The position numbers and the translations under genes are program-made. Below the pieces are notes generated by a model. The model was not told the origin of the DNA, did not search any database, and saw only the letters and a list, made by a program, of their open reading frames with translations. A DNA stretch of 64,000 nt. It comes from Undibacterium sp. KW1 (lineage in GTDB: Bacteria > Pseudomonadota > Gammaproteobacteria > Burkholderiales > Burkholderiaceae_D). Of this stretch, positions 54,584 to 63,682 are shown in pieces. How positions within the stretch are numbered: position 1 is the stretch's first letter; each line of letters starts with the position of its first letter. Where the stretch lies: contig NZ_AP018439.1 of the NCBI RefSeq assembly GCF_009937955.1, forward strand, positions 2,790,001-2,854,000, given 5' to 3'.

Positions 54584-55609
54584 CTATTTTCCTGGCAACT
54601 GTACGCTGCGGTAAGTATCGAGTTGAGCGGCATCAACGAATGGCCATAGTTCTGCGTCCCATTGCATGTCAAGAATTTTCAGTTTTTGCAGATATTTATC
54701 AGCGGTCTCGTACGCGTGTAATACCAGATAATCCCTGCCATTGAAATGATAGGCGCTATTGTGTCCCAGCGCCTTCCAGTGCTCAGTGCCATTTAAAAAC
54801 AGAGAGCCACCACCTTCAAGCATTCCTTTCCCGCTTTTGTCCAGATACGGCCCAGTCAGACTTTTGGAACGTCCGACAACCAGATGATAGGTGCTTTTTT
54901 CTCCCTGACAGCATAGGCCCCAGGAAACGAAAAGGTAGTAGTAATCCCCTCTTTTAAAAATATAAGGTGCTTCAATTTCTGCGGGCCCAGCTGATTCATC
55001 GGGTGTAAAAGCCGGACGAGCACGCTTTGCAATCGCATGCCATTCCTGTGGCTGTGCCAAACCTGTCCATGCCTCGTTTAATTTCACCAGCTTGATACCA
55101 GACCAGAAGGACCCAAATGACATCCAGGCCTGACCTTCGCTATCGGTGACAATATTCGGGTCAATGGCATTCCACAAATCGCGTCCAGGGACAGACTGCA
55201 ATATCATTCCCTGGTCTTCCCAGCGATAATCCGGCGAGTGAGGATTGAGCGTCTTGTTAACCGTGACACCAATTGCTGAAGTCAGCTTGCCAAATCCAGA
55301 TATTGAATAATATAAATAGTATTTCCCACTGTGGAACTGTATGTCTGGCGCCCAGATGTGACCATTGAAGTCTGGCACAATATTGCGTGCCCAGACAGGT
55401 TCGCCAGCGAACACTCTGCCCTCTGGCTGCCAGTCTTTCATATTGGCGGAGCTATAGAACGTAATACCTGGCCCGGTGCTGAACAGGTAATATGTATCTC
55501 CCTCTTTTGCCATCACAGGGTCGTGCGCACTGACTTCTGCAGCGGCAAGTTGACATTGCGGTTGCAAATAAAAAATGCCAACAATTAAGTACAAACAGAG
55601 AAATTTCAC
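54584..55609 (-). CDS. GH43 arabinanase
   Basis: 341 residues with a signal peptide (about 1-24). Five-bladed propeller motifs: HDPVMAKEGDTYYLFSTG with the first catalytic Asp, HIWAPDIQFHSGKYYLYYS, LWNAIDPNIVTD with the second Asp, and GPAEIEAPYIFKRG with the catalytic Glu. Clan GH43 subfamily 5-like, that is, endo-1,5-alpha-L-arabinanase. It works with the GH51 gene 118 bases upstream to degrade arabinan side chains of pectin. Confidence 0.92.
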   Translation of the reverse strand: MKFLCLYLIVGIFYLQPQCQLAAAEVSAHDPVMAKEGDTYYLFSTGPGITFYSSANMKDWQPEGRVFAGEPVWARNIVPDFNGHIWAPDIQFHSGKYYLYYSISGFGKLTSAIGVTVNKTLNPHSPDYRWEDQGMILQSVPGRDLWNAIDPNIVTDSEGQAWMSFGSFWSGIKLVKLNEAWTGLAQPQEWHAIAKRARPAFTPDESAGPAEIEAPYIFKRGDYYYLFVSWGLCCQGEKSTYHLVVGRSKSLTGPYLDKSGKGMLEGGGSLFLNGTEHWKALGHNSAYHFNGRDYLVLHAYETADKYLQKLKILDMQWDAELWPFVDAAQLDTYRSVQLPGK

Positions 55610-55726
55610 GCAATTCGCCTTTAAACTGAACTATTTGCCTGATTACATTACGACAGAGGCTCTGCTTCCTACACCAACTTCATCATCGGCATGATTTCAG
55701 ATAGCTGAACAACAGGTATCTGGCAT

Positions 55727-57310
55727 TTATTCAAGCGCCACCACAACTATCGCCTTGGCTGGGACATTCAATGTCAACCTGCCTGCTTTTACACTGGAAT
55801 TAAAATTGTCTGGCTGTACTGATTGTGGCCGGATAAAAGTGTTGTGTGCATCCATGGTCTTTGCAGTCAGTACGCGGCCTTTGGCAGCTTCTATTTTTTC
55901 GCCTGCAACATCAATATCTATCTCAACACTCTCATTAGGATTAGTGTTCACCAGCGACAAATATACTTTTCCATCAAGCGCACGAGCTGCAGAGGCACTT
56001 ACTGCAGGGATACTGGTTTTGCCAAAACTGTATTCATGGTTATTGCTAATCGTGAGTGGCAAGCTTGTCGCATTTTGGAATGGCACATACATTTCAAATG
56101 CGTGATAAGTTGGCGTTAGTAAAATTTTGTCTTTATCAGTCAATATCATGGCCTGTAAGACATTAACCATCTGGGCAATATTGGTCATACGCACACGCGC
56201 TGCATGGGCATGAAAAATATTGAAATTCAAGGCAGCAACCAGAGCATCGCGCAAACTGTTTTGTTGATATAAAAATCCAGGATTCGTACCCGGTTCCACG
56301 TCATACCATGTTCCCCACTCATCCACATTGAAAGCAATTTTGCTCTTGGGGTCATTGACCTCCATCTTGGCAACGTTATTCCTGATCAGGCTATCCATGC
56401 GCAGTGTATTTTTTAGCGTGGATATCCATTGATCCTCCCCAAAACCAAGCGCCTTGCCTTTCTTTTCCCAAGTGCCGGTTGGTAGAGTGTAATAATGAAA
56501 GCTGACACCATCAAAACGCATATTCCATTGTTCGTGGATGTTCCTGGTCAAATACTCTGTCCAGCTGGTGTCATCATCATGACCACCACTGGCAATGATT
56601 TTTGGCATATAAGCCTTTGGAGCTTTCAAAAAACTGGCGTATTGATTGAACAGGCTGGTGTAGTGCTCAAGCTTCATATTGCCGCCACAACCCCAGGCCT
56701 CATTACCGATACCAAAGAAAGCGACTTTAAATGGCTTGTCGCGGCCATTTTTGCGGCGTAATTCTGCCAAAGTTGACTTGCCGTCACCCGTCATATACTC
56801 CAGCCATTCTGCCATTTCCTGCGGCGTGCCAGAACCAAGATTGCCATTCACATAGGCATCTGCACCGAGCAAATCAATCAAGTCAAAAAACTCATGGGTA
56901 CCAACGGCATTGCGTTCTTCCACATTGCCCCAGTTGGTGTTCATCTTGACTGGACGGTTCTCACGTACGCCTATGCCGTCCCGCCAATGATATTCATCCG
57001 CAAAACAACCACCTGGCCAGCGTACCAGTGGAACATGTATCTTTTTTAGCGCAGCGACAACATCATTGCGCCATCCCTTTGTATTTGGAATAGTTGAATC
57101 TGGTCCTACCCACATACCTTCATAAACACCCCTGCCCAAATGTTCTGCAAACTGGCCGTAAACATTTTTATTAATGACAGAGCCAGGTTTTTTCGCATCA
57201 ATGCTGATACTGACTTGATTGCCAGCAAAAACCGGAACGGCAATGGCTACAAATACAAGCACTGCCGAACAAAATATGCCTGCCTTTATGCTGGCTTTCA
57301 ACACAAACAT
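55727..57310 (-). CDS. abfA: GH51 alpha-L-arabinofuranosidase
   Basis: 527 residues with a signal peptide (to about NQVS). TIM-barrel motifs: VRWPGGCFADEYHWRDGIG, the acid/base Glu in GIGNEAWGCGGN, and the nucleophile Glu in FNVDEWGTWYD. Removes terminal arabinofuranosyl groups from arabinan in the periplasm or outside. A strong AGGAGGAG ribosome-binding site precedes the ATG, but an IS200-type copy lies directly upstream and separates the gene from the rest of the operon. Confidence 0.94.
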   Translation of the reverse strand: MFVLKASIKAGIFCSAVLVFVAIAVPVFAGNQVSISIDAKKPGSVINKNVYGQFAEHLGRGVYEGMWVGPDSTIPNTKGWRNDVVAALKKIHVPLVRWPGGCFADEYHWRDGIGVRENRPVKMNTNWGNVEERNAVGTHEFFDLIDLLGADAYVNGNLGSGTPQEMAEWLEYMTGDGKSTLAELRRKNGRDKPFKVAFFGIGNEAWGCGGNMKLEHYTSLFNQYASFLKAPKAYMPKIIASGGHDDDTSWTEYLTRNIHEQWNMRFDGVSFHYYTLPTGTWEKKGKALGFGEDQWISTLKNTLRMDSLIRNNVAKMEVNDPKSKIAFNVDEWGTWYDVEPGTNPGFLYQQNSLRDALVAALNFNIFHAHAARVRMTNIAQMVNVLQAMILTDKDKILLTPTYHAFEMYVPFQNATSLPLTISNNHEYSFGKTSIPAVSASAARALDGKVYLSLVNTNPNESVEIDIDVAGEKIEAAKGRVLTAKTMDAHNTFIRPQSVQPDNFNSSVKAGRLTLNVPAKAIVVVALE

Positions 57311-57326
57311 TTCTCCTCCTGAAATT

Positions 57327-57945
57327 AAATTACCTCCGGCAAAGCCGGAGGTTTATTGCTGGGGCGCCTCAAAGGCGCTGGTAACCCTTGAACCGCCTAA
57401 AGGCGGCTACAGTCCCAATTTCATTTGGTCGTAACGCTCATCTTCCTGCTCTTGATTTCGGATGTAAGCTCGAACCACTTCTTCATCTAGTCCCACCGTT
57501 GAGACAAAGTAACCTCTTGCCCAAAATACTTCTCCTGTGAAATTCCTTTGCCTCCCACCAAAGTGTCTGGCTATCGAAATTGCACTCTTGCCTTTCATGA
57601 ATCCCACAACGTTTGCCACTGAATACTTTGGCGGAACGCTCAAACACATATGAACATGGTCAATCATTAAGTGACCTTCAACTACGCTGCATTCCCTTTG
57701 CTTGGCCAACTCCCGAAATATTTCCCCAAGATGCTTTCTCAATGCCCCATAGATCAACTTCTTTCGGCATTTCGGAATGAACACTATATGGTACTTACAA
57801 TTCCACCTCGTATGACTCAAACTTTGATACTCTTTCATCTTGAAACTCCTTCTTTTGGTAGAGATAGAAGTTTCAAACCGACCGCCGTATAGGTCAAACC
57901 TTGAGGAGTCCCCCGGCAGAGCCGGGGGATTACCTTATTTATTTA
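57327..57945 (-). mobile_element. IS200-type element, copy B, inside the pectin operon
   Basis: Same layout and hairpins as copy A at 24953: CCTCCGGC right-end hairpin near 57333-57353 and CCCCCGGC left-end hairpin near 57909-57930. It is inserted 17 bases upstream of the GH51 start, in operon orientation. Confidence 0.85.
57407..57838 (-). CDS. tnpA: IS200-type transposase TnpA (copy B)
   Basis: 143 residues, MKEYQSLSHTRWNCKYHIVF, with HUH site MIDHVHMCLSVPP and Tyr region VRAYIRNQEQEDERYDQ. Nearly identical to copy A; both are intact, so the element is probably still mobile in this genome. Confidence 0.93.
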   Translation of the reverse strand: MKEYQSLSHTRWNCKYHIVFIPKCRKKLIYGALRKHLGEIFRELAKQRECSVVEGHLMIDHVHMCLSVPPKYSVANVVGFMKGKSAISIARHFGGRQRNFTGEVFWARGYFVSTVGLDEEVVRAYIRNQEQEDERYDQMKLGL

Positions 57946-58019
57946 TGAGGCATTGTCGATACCAATTTATTCCAGGCTAGCCTCGAAGATCACTAAATCA
58001 AGGCTTATTCATGGTTTAT

Positions 58020-59450
58020 TCATGGCCTCGCTAGTTTGACCTGCAATGAACTATCATTGATTTCAAAGGTATTGGTCTTCATCAGGTTGATGACCTCTGC
58101 ACCGGCCAGCAATACTGGGCCGTAGCTATGCGCGGCAAATACATTCACCGGGCGATAGTAATAAAACGCCGGGTCAAAGCCCATACCAGTACCGACACAA
58201 GTACCTTCCACCTGGCCTTTTTGTGTCACTTTGCTGGCTACCGCATTCCATGCCAGCATGACTACTGGTGCGTAAGCACGTTTATCGATAAAGCCGCGAT
58301 TGATGGCGTGTGCCATGGCATAGGTGTAGATGGCAGTGGCAGATGTTTCCAGGTAACTGTCATTGCGGTCCAGCAGTTGGTGCCAGAAGCCTGTGCCATG
58401 TTGATAGGACGCCAGACCTTTAACATGGGCCTGCAATTGCGCCAATACGTCGGCATATCCAGGATGATCTGGTGGCAGGACATCCAGCAATTCAACCATG
58501 GTCATGACGGCCCAGCCATTAGCCCTGGCCCAGTGGAATTGCGGATGCACACCCATATCCTGCACCCAGCCATGCATATACACGCCTTTTTCTTTGTTGA
58601 ACATGCGGTCAGAGAACAGTTTGACCTGCTTCACAGCATCGTCATAATACTTGCTGTCGCCCGTTAATTTACCCATTTGTGCCAGGGCTGGTACGCTCAT
58701 GAACAGATCATCCAGCCACAAGGTATTCGGTTGCGGACGGTTGCGGGCCAGGGTACCATCCGGCAGACGGAACTCTTTGGTGCTGACGTAGCTGCTGCAA
58801 ATATCAATCAGGCTGGACAGTTTATTGGACACACCTTCCCTGGTAGCTTTGATCATGGCGGCACACATGGCACCTGCATCATCCAGTGCATGGGGCTGCA
58901 ACAATGAACGGATAGGTGAAGGACTTTTCGGATTAGCCTTCAGACGGGCAATGTAATGCGGTGCCAGATCAGCCAGCAATCCAAGGCGTTCACTGGCGTA
59001 ATTGCTGAAACGTTTATCACCCGTGGCACTGCCGGCCAGCAGCATGCCTGCGTAGGTGACACCCCATTCGTAGCTGGTCAGGCGATAATCGCCCGGGGCC
59101 AGTATCGTATCGTCATTGATCTGGGAAAAATCAGTAATCTGCTTTTTTGTTTTGCCATCAATAATTTTGGCAGGCGTAACATTGTCCAGATAGGCATGTA
59201 CGCGGTACAGCACTTTCTTGACGTCTTCTGCTGTCGGTTGCCCATACGGCGTTGGGTAATCAGGTTGCATCAAATGCAGGGGCGCGGTGACGTCATTGAC
59301 GGGCTTGGCTGCGTTGTTTGCGCTATTTATTTTACCGGCGGCAGCTACTGTGTTCATGCTGAATGGCAGCATGCAGCTGATGCCTGCGATGGCCAATAAT
59401 TTGAATGTTGAACGTAGGCCGGATTGGTTTTTCTGTCTCATCTTTATCAT
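58020..59450 (-). CDS. GH105 unsaturated rhamnogalacturonyl hydrolase
   Basis: About 477 residues from MIKMRQKNQSGLRSTFKLL; an upstream ATG at 59558 adds 36 non-signal residues. Signal peptide, then an (alpha/alpha)6 barrel with WLDDLFMSVPALAQ carrying the catalytic Asp, QFHWARANGWAVMTMVELLD, HGTGFWHQLLDRNDSYLETSATAIYTYAMAHAINRG. Cleaves the unsaturated sugar left by rhamnogalacturonan lyases. Same strand as the DUF6250 and acetylesterase genes upstream. Confidence 0.92.
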   Translation of the reverse strand: MIKMRQKNQSGLRSTFKLLAIAGISCMLPFSMNTVAAAGKINSANNAAKPVNDVTAPLHLMQPDYPTPYGQPTAEDVKKVLYRVHAYLDNVTPAKIIDGKTKKQITDFSQINDDTILAPGDYRLTSYEWGVTYAGMLLAGSATGDKRFSNYASERLGLLADLAPHYIARLKANPKSPSPIRSLLQPHALDDAGAMCAAMIKATREGVSNKLSSLIDICSSYVSTKEFRLPDGTLARNRPQPNTLWLDDLFMSVPALAQMGKLTGDSKYYDDAVKQVKLFSDRMFNKEKGVYMHGWVQDMGVHPQFHWARANGWAVMTMVELLDVLPPDHPGYADVLAQLQAHVKGLASYQHGTGFWHQLLDRNDSYLETSATAIYTYAMAHAINRGFIDKRAYAPVVMLAWNAVASKVTQKGQVEGTCVGTGMGFDPAFYYYRPVNVFAAHSYGPVLLAGAEVINLMKTNTFEINDSSLQVKLARP

Positions 59451-59484
59451 CTTTTTTTGCTCTATAAATAAATCTTGTGGGTAT

Positions 59485-60228
59485 TCATTCCAACTGGTAA
59501 ACCTTGAAGTCACGTATTTGTTGCCGGGATTGTGTCGTGCGGAACCCAAAGTAGCCATCCTTCAGTGCATCTTTGTCCTTGTATGAAAAGAACACTTTGC
59601 CATCGACCACAACGCGCGTGCAGCCTTGGTACACCGCAGTTTCTATGAAGTAGTCCCGGTTTGCCTGCAATAAGGTATCGCGTTCATTCAACTCGGTCAG
59701 CAGGGTACGTTCACCATTGCCCTGGTATTTGCGAAACCTGGTCGTGGTATTGGTGTTGCCGCCTATGCCTGAGTAATACAGACGTAAATCATTGTATTGT
59801 TCAAAAACGCCCTTGCGGATAAAGATGTTTTGATCACGCGGGTCGGTCGCCATCCAGAATTGATTCAGGTCAGACAGCCGGTCATTGCGTCCCTGCTCCA
59901 TGACGACCCTGCGCGTATACCTGATCAAAATATCGCCAGATAATTTTTGTTTGAACCACACCGTTGCACCTTTCGCTGCATCGATCAAAAGCTGGTGATT
60001 GGCAACACTGATATCGGAATTTTTTGTGTCGGCAGACTCTACCTGCCATTGCCTCAGATCGGTATCGAAATCATCCTGGTAAATTAATTTACCAGGCTTG
60101 CCCCACTGGCTGCAAGTAGCCTCTAGAGACTGTGCAGCTGCAGGTACAGCCAGGGTCATGACAAAGAGAGTTGAAATAGCCGTGCAAACCGGTCGCAGGT
60201 TTGTTCGAACATGAAGCATGAGTATCAT
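59485..60228 (-). CDS. DUF6250-like exported protein
   Basis: 247 residues with a signal peptide (to about AAAQS). Lamin/concanavalin-like pattern: KLIYQDDFDTDLRQWQVE, GATVWFKQKLSGDILIRYTR, VVVDGKVFFSYKDKDALKDGYFGFRTT. Proteins of this type (DUF6250) accompany pectin-degrading enzymes and may bind or modify the polysaccharide. Eleven bases after the acetylesterase gene. Confidence 0.72.
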   Translation of the reverse strand: MILMLHVRTNLRPVCTAISTLFVMTLAVPAAAQSLEATCSQWGKPGKLIYQDDFDTDLRQWQVESADTKNSDISVANHQLLIDAAKGATVWFKQKLSGDILIRYTRRVVMEQGRNDRLSDLNQFWMATDPRDQNIFIRKGVFEQYNDLRLYYSGIGGNTNTTTRFRKYQGNGERTLLTELNERDTLLQANRDYFIETAVYQGCTRVVVDGKVFFSYKDKDALKDGYFGFRTTQSRQQIRDFKVYQLE

Positions 60229-60239
60229 TTTATAAATGA

Positions 60240-61169
60240 CTATTTTGGTGATGCAGCAGGCAATTTAAGATCGACTGACTTATCATTCAAATAGTTTTTC
60301 AATTGGGCATACTGCAAAGTCTTGATACCCGCCACGACAACACGTGCATTGAATTCTGCACCAGCCAGATTGGTGTGTGTATGTTCATCTGGTGTCACTA
60401 CAGGGAACATTTTCATCACCTCATCCTTGCCCATGGCATCGTAGGCAGCGGCAATGTTTTCATTCAGATCGATGAAATCCGCTTTTTCCTGTTTCGCCAC
60501 CTGTTCAGCCCAACCACCATAACTGGCTTTGCTGCGATTGATTTTTCCATTTGCATCCCAGTTCTTGCGGGGTATGGGAGAGCATACGATGGCCTGCACG
60601 CCTTTAGCTCGGGCCTCGTCAATAAATTTGCGCAAATACCAGCCGTAGCTATGTACTGTTTCTGGCAATTTGGTCAGCAGATTATCGATACCCTCGACCT
60701 CTTCACCTATGCCTTTGATGGTTCCACGCGCACGGCTGGTGTCGTTAAGCGGTCCGTTGTCATTGTGACCGAATTGCATGATGACAAAGTCACCTGGCTT
60801 CATCAATGCAAGGCTTCTTTGCCAGTGCCCACCAGTCAGATAAGTACGGCTGCTTAGACCGCCGATGGCACGGTTAACGACATTGATTTTATCCGCCTGA
60901 AAATAGGCCTTAATAGGATTACCCCAGCCCCACTGCCCTTCTGCGCCTTTGTTTTGGCCATCATCCCGGCCATTGCGCACGGTTGAATCACCGATAAAAA
61001 ATACTGAAGGCAATTGCGGATTCGCCGGTTCGGGTAACACAATACGCGCTGCCGCATTGGGGTCGGTATTCACCGCTGGCGGCGGCGTAGTTTGCGCCAG
61101 GGCGGAACAAGTCCAGCCCAGCACACTTACACAGATCAGGCGGCGTACCGCAGACATACTGGTATTCAT
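60240..61169 (-). CDS. Rhamnogalacturonan acetylesterase (SGNH hydrolase)
   Basis: 309 residues with a signal peptide. SGNH blocks: FFIGDSTVRNGRDDG with catalytic Ser, RAIGGLSSRTY, IMQFGHNDNGP, and TPDEHTHTNLAGA with Asp/His. Matches CE12-type rhamnogalacturonan acetylesterases that remove acetyl groups blocking backbone cleavage. First gene of the minus-strand pectin operon. Confidence 0.92.
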   Translation of the reverse strand: MNTSMSAVRRLICVSVLGWTCSALAQTTPPPAVNTDPNAAARIVLPEPANPQLPSVFFIGDSTVRNGRDDGQNKGAEGQWGWGNPIKAYFQADKINVVNRAIGGLSSRTYLTGGHWQRSLALMKPGDFVIMQFGHNDNGPLNDTSRARGTIKGIGEEVEGIDNLLTKLPETVHSYGWYLRKFIDEARAKGVQAIVCSPIPRKNWDANGKINRSKASYGGWAEQVAKQEKADFIDLNENIAAAYDAMGKDEVMKMFPVVTPDEHTHTNLAGAEFNARVVVAGIKTLQYAQLKNYLNDKSVDLKLPAASPK

Positions 61170-61480
61170 AAATGGATGACAGGAATAATGGTTAAGTATC
61201 GTCGGGTAGCGAAAGACTGAAGGTCATCATACACGTGAGTGCATATGGGGAAATCAACAGCCTCGACACATGATTTCATTTTATTCGAGAGCTTGTAACT
61301 GACTGCAAGACTTGCTTAAAGAATCAAAAAAATGATCACTATTGATTGTGCAGTGCAAATTATGAAAAAACTGCCTGAAAACCAAGCACAATAGGCGGCA
61401 CTGATGCCATTCCACTCAAGCGTATTGAGAAAATTCGCATCCGGGATTTAACCGATTACTCTCACACATATCAAAATTCC
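61170..61480. other. Divergent promoter region of the pectin genes
   Basis: 311 bases between the acetylesterase (-) and the oligogalacturonate lyase-like gene (+). It should carry both promoters. I see no clear operator dyad or riboswitch. Confidence 0.4.
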
Positions 61481-62872
61481 ATGAAGCGCTTATCTGTTCG
61501 TATCTTGCCTGCTCGCATGCCCAGTCTTTTTCTGAATCTTTTCCTGTGCCTGTTCTGCCTTTTGTCCACATCAGCCTTTGCGCAAATAGGGCATCGTTTC
61601 CCCAGTGAACGCAAAGTGGTCAAAGACCCGGTTACTGGGATCATGCTGACCTTTCTGACCAGCCAGCCGCATGGTGATTCAAAAATCTATCCTACCCATC
61701 CACAATGGACTTTCGATGGGCAATGGGTGATCTTTCGCTCAGGTATCGCAAAAGGTGAAGCGATGGCCGTCAATGAACAAACCGGGGATATCGTACAGGT
61801 ATCTGAAGGCGGCTATACCGGCATGCTGAATGTATCGACCCGTGCCATGAAACTGTATTTCATGCGTAGTAAGGATAAGTCTCCACGCGAAGGAAAATCT
61901 GTCCAACCACGCCAGGCTACATCACTTGAACTGGTGGAGGTTGATCTTGCTGCTGTATTTGCAGACAGCAAAGCTGGCAAGATGAAGCCAGCAGAAAGCT
62001 ACCAGCGCATATGCGGCGTAGTACCTGCTGAAGTCGGACAAGCTGCCGACCTGGCGCTGGATGCTGCCGACGAATGGATATACTTCCGCGAGACACCGCA
62101 GGAAGCCGCGAAATACCTTGCTAAAAATACACGCATAGAAAAAAGCTTCGGCCCCAGAAACATGGGTGCCGGCCCTGGCGGCATTGCAAAAATGCATGTA
62201 AAGACGGGTGAAATACGCCACGTTGTTTCAGTACCCTTCCAGATCGGTCATATCCAGGCTAACCTGTGGAATCCGGGCGAAATCATTTTTTGCTGGGAGA
62301 CTGGTGGCAAATCACCTCAGCGCACCTGGGTGGTAATGGCAGACGGCAGTGGCTTGCGCCCGTTGTATCCTGAAGCTGATTATGAATGGGTGACCCACGA
62401 AGCCGTCATTTCAAAAGATGAAGTGGCGATGGCGATCATGGGACATCGCAATATAGGCGGAACAAATAATAGTGCCAACAAGGGCACTGCCGTTGAAGGT
62501 GCCAATCCGGGGCAAGATACGGGTTGGGGCAATGCCGGCACACGCGAAAAACCCAGTGGCCTTGCCATTGTGAATTTGCGTACACGTGAAATACGTATCG
62601 CAGGACAAACACCATCAGGCAGCGGCTTATGGCATGTGCATGGATCAAGCGATGGCCGCTGGGCGGTCGGCGATGATTTCAGCCGCAGCATCTATCTGAT
62701 AGACCGCTTAAACGGCAAGATGAGTCTGCTCAGCACCGGGCACAAGGATACAGCGGCAGACCACCCTCACCCTACCTTTAGCCCGGATGGGAAAAAGATA
62801 GAAATCCAGTCGGCCATGCTGTCTGCAGATAACCGGACACTGAATATCTGTATTATCCCTGTGCCTAATTGA
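61481..62872 (+). CDS. PL22-like oligogalacturonate lyase
   Basis: 463 residues with a signal peptide (ending SAFAQ). Beta-propeller of the oligogalacturonide lyase type: YPTHPQWTFDGQWVIFRSG, GHIQANLWNPGEIIFCWETGG, YEWVTHEAVISKDEV, LWHVHGSSDGRW and DHPHPTFSPDGKKIEIQS, which supply the His ligands of the active site. It cleaves short galacturonides by beta-elimination, and the signal suggests periplasmic action, unlike the cytoplasmic enterobacterial enzyme. Confidence 0.88.
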   Translation: MKRLSVRILPARMPSLFLNLFLCLFCLLSTSAFAQIGHRFPSERKVVKDPVTGIMLTFLTSQPHGDSKIYPTHPQWTFDGQWVIFRSGIAKGEAMAVNEQTGDIVQVSEGGYTGMLNVSTRAMKLYFMRSKDKSPREGKSVQPRQATSLELVEVDLAAVFADSKAGKMKPAESYQRICGVVPAEVGQAADLALDAADEWIYFRETPQEAAKYLAKNTRIEKSFGPRNMGAGPGGIAKMHVKTGEIRHVVSVPFQIGHIQANLWNPGEIIFCWETGGKSPQRTWVVMADGSGLRPLYPEADYEWVTHEAVISKDEVAMAIMGHRNIGGTNNSANKGTAVEGANPGQDTGWGNAGTREKPSGLAIVNLRTREIRIAGQTPSGSGLWHVHGSSDGRWAVGDDFSRSIYLIDRLNGKMSLLSTGHKDTAADHPHPTFSPDGKKIEIQSAMLSADNRTLNICIIPVPN

Positions 62873-62917
62873 TTGATTATCAAGGTCATGTTACCCACAT
62901 GGCTTGACTTGGTAGCA

Positions 62918-63583
62918 TCAATCGAGTTTTTGAATGCGTACATTGCGCAATTCATACGCGGTGCCTTCAAGCTGAAAACCGATGTGACCAGAATCTGGGT
63001 TTGATTTGCTTATTTTGTTTTGCACTACGCCGTTGATCCTGACTTCAACCGCTCCGTCTTTGGCAAGAATGTCGCAGCTATTCCATTCGCCAACGGGTTT
63101 TTCGCTATCGGCCTGTTTTGCTTTGATTGGAGGATACGCCCCCTCGGCCGTTGTCAGGGATTCGGCAAAGCTGGCACCGGCCATGGGCAGCAGGTCGCCA
63201 ACATTTTTGTACTTGGTCTGGATTTGCAGACTCAGTGGCCAGACTTTGTCTTTGGGACCAGAACTGATGTGTATCAACACGCCACCATTACCAGGTGCAG
63301 CGGTCCAGCGCCATTCGGCATGCAGCGCAAAATTTTTATAGCTTTCCGTCGTAGCGATGTAACCCGAAGGTTTGCCAGCAGAAGCAATCACACCATCCGC
63401 TGTGATACTGAAGGCTTCTTCAATCTTGCTTGCCGGTGTAGTTTGAATTTCCCAACCCTTGAAATCACGACCATTGAACAGTTCATCCGCATTGGCAACA
63501 GGAACGGCCATGACAGACAGAATGGATCCAACAGACAATACTGACAATTGGAAAGGCTTCAAAAAACGGGAAAGTTGACGCAT
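62918..63583 (-). CDS. DUF1080 (3-keto-glycoside hydrolase-like) exported protein
   Basis: 221 residues from MRQLSRFLKPFQLSVL with a signal peptide; the ATG at 63628 is farther up. DUF1080 jelly-roll motifs: ELFNGRDFKGWEIQ, FALHAEWRWTAAPGNGGVLIHISSG, EWNSCDILAKDGAVEVRINGVVQNK, SGHIGFQLEGTAYELRNVRIQKL. The family includes 3-keto-disaccharide hydrolases. A sugar role fits the pectin context. Confidence 0.87.
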   Translation of the reverse strand: MRQLSRFLKPFQLSVLSVGSILSVMAVPVANADELFNGRDFKGWEIQTTPASKIEEAFSITADGVIASAGKPSGYIATTESYKNFALHAEWRWTAAPGNGGVLIHISSGPKDKVWPLSLQIQTKYKNVGDLLPMAGASFAESLTTAEGAYPPIKAKQADSEKPVGEWNSCDILAKDGAVEVRINGVVQNKISKSNPDSGHIGFQLEGTAYELRNVRIQKLD

Positions 63584-63682
63584 GATGTTCTTTCTCAAAT
63601 GGAATCGATATTTTTTGCATTGATTCAAAACCGCTTTACACAGGATAGCCGGATTTTTTTATAACATACTTCATTTACTGCC

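Noticed and set aside
58128..58667. Plus-strand open frame opposite the GH105 gene
   Set aside because: Antisense shadow with no family match and no ribosome-binding site.
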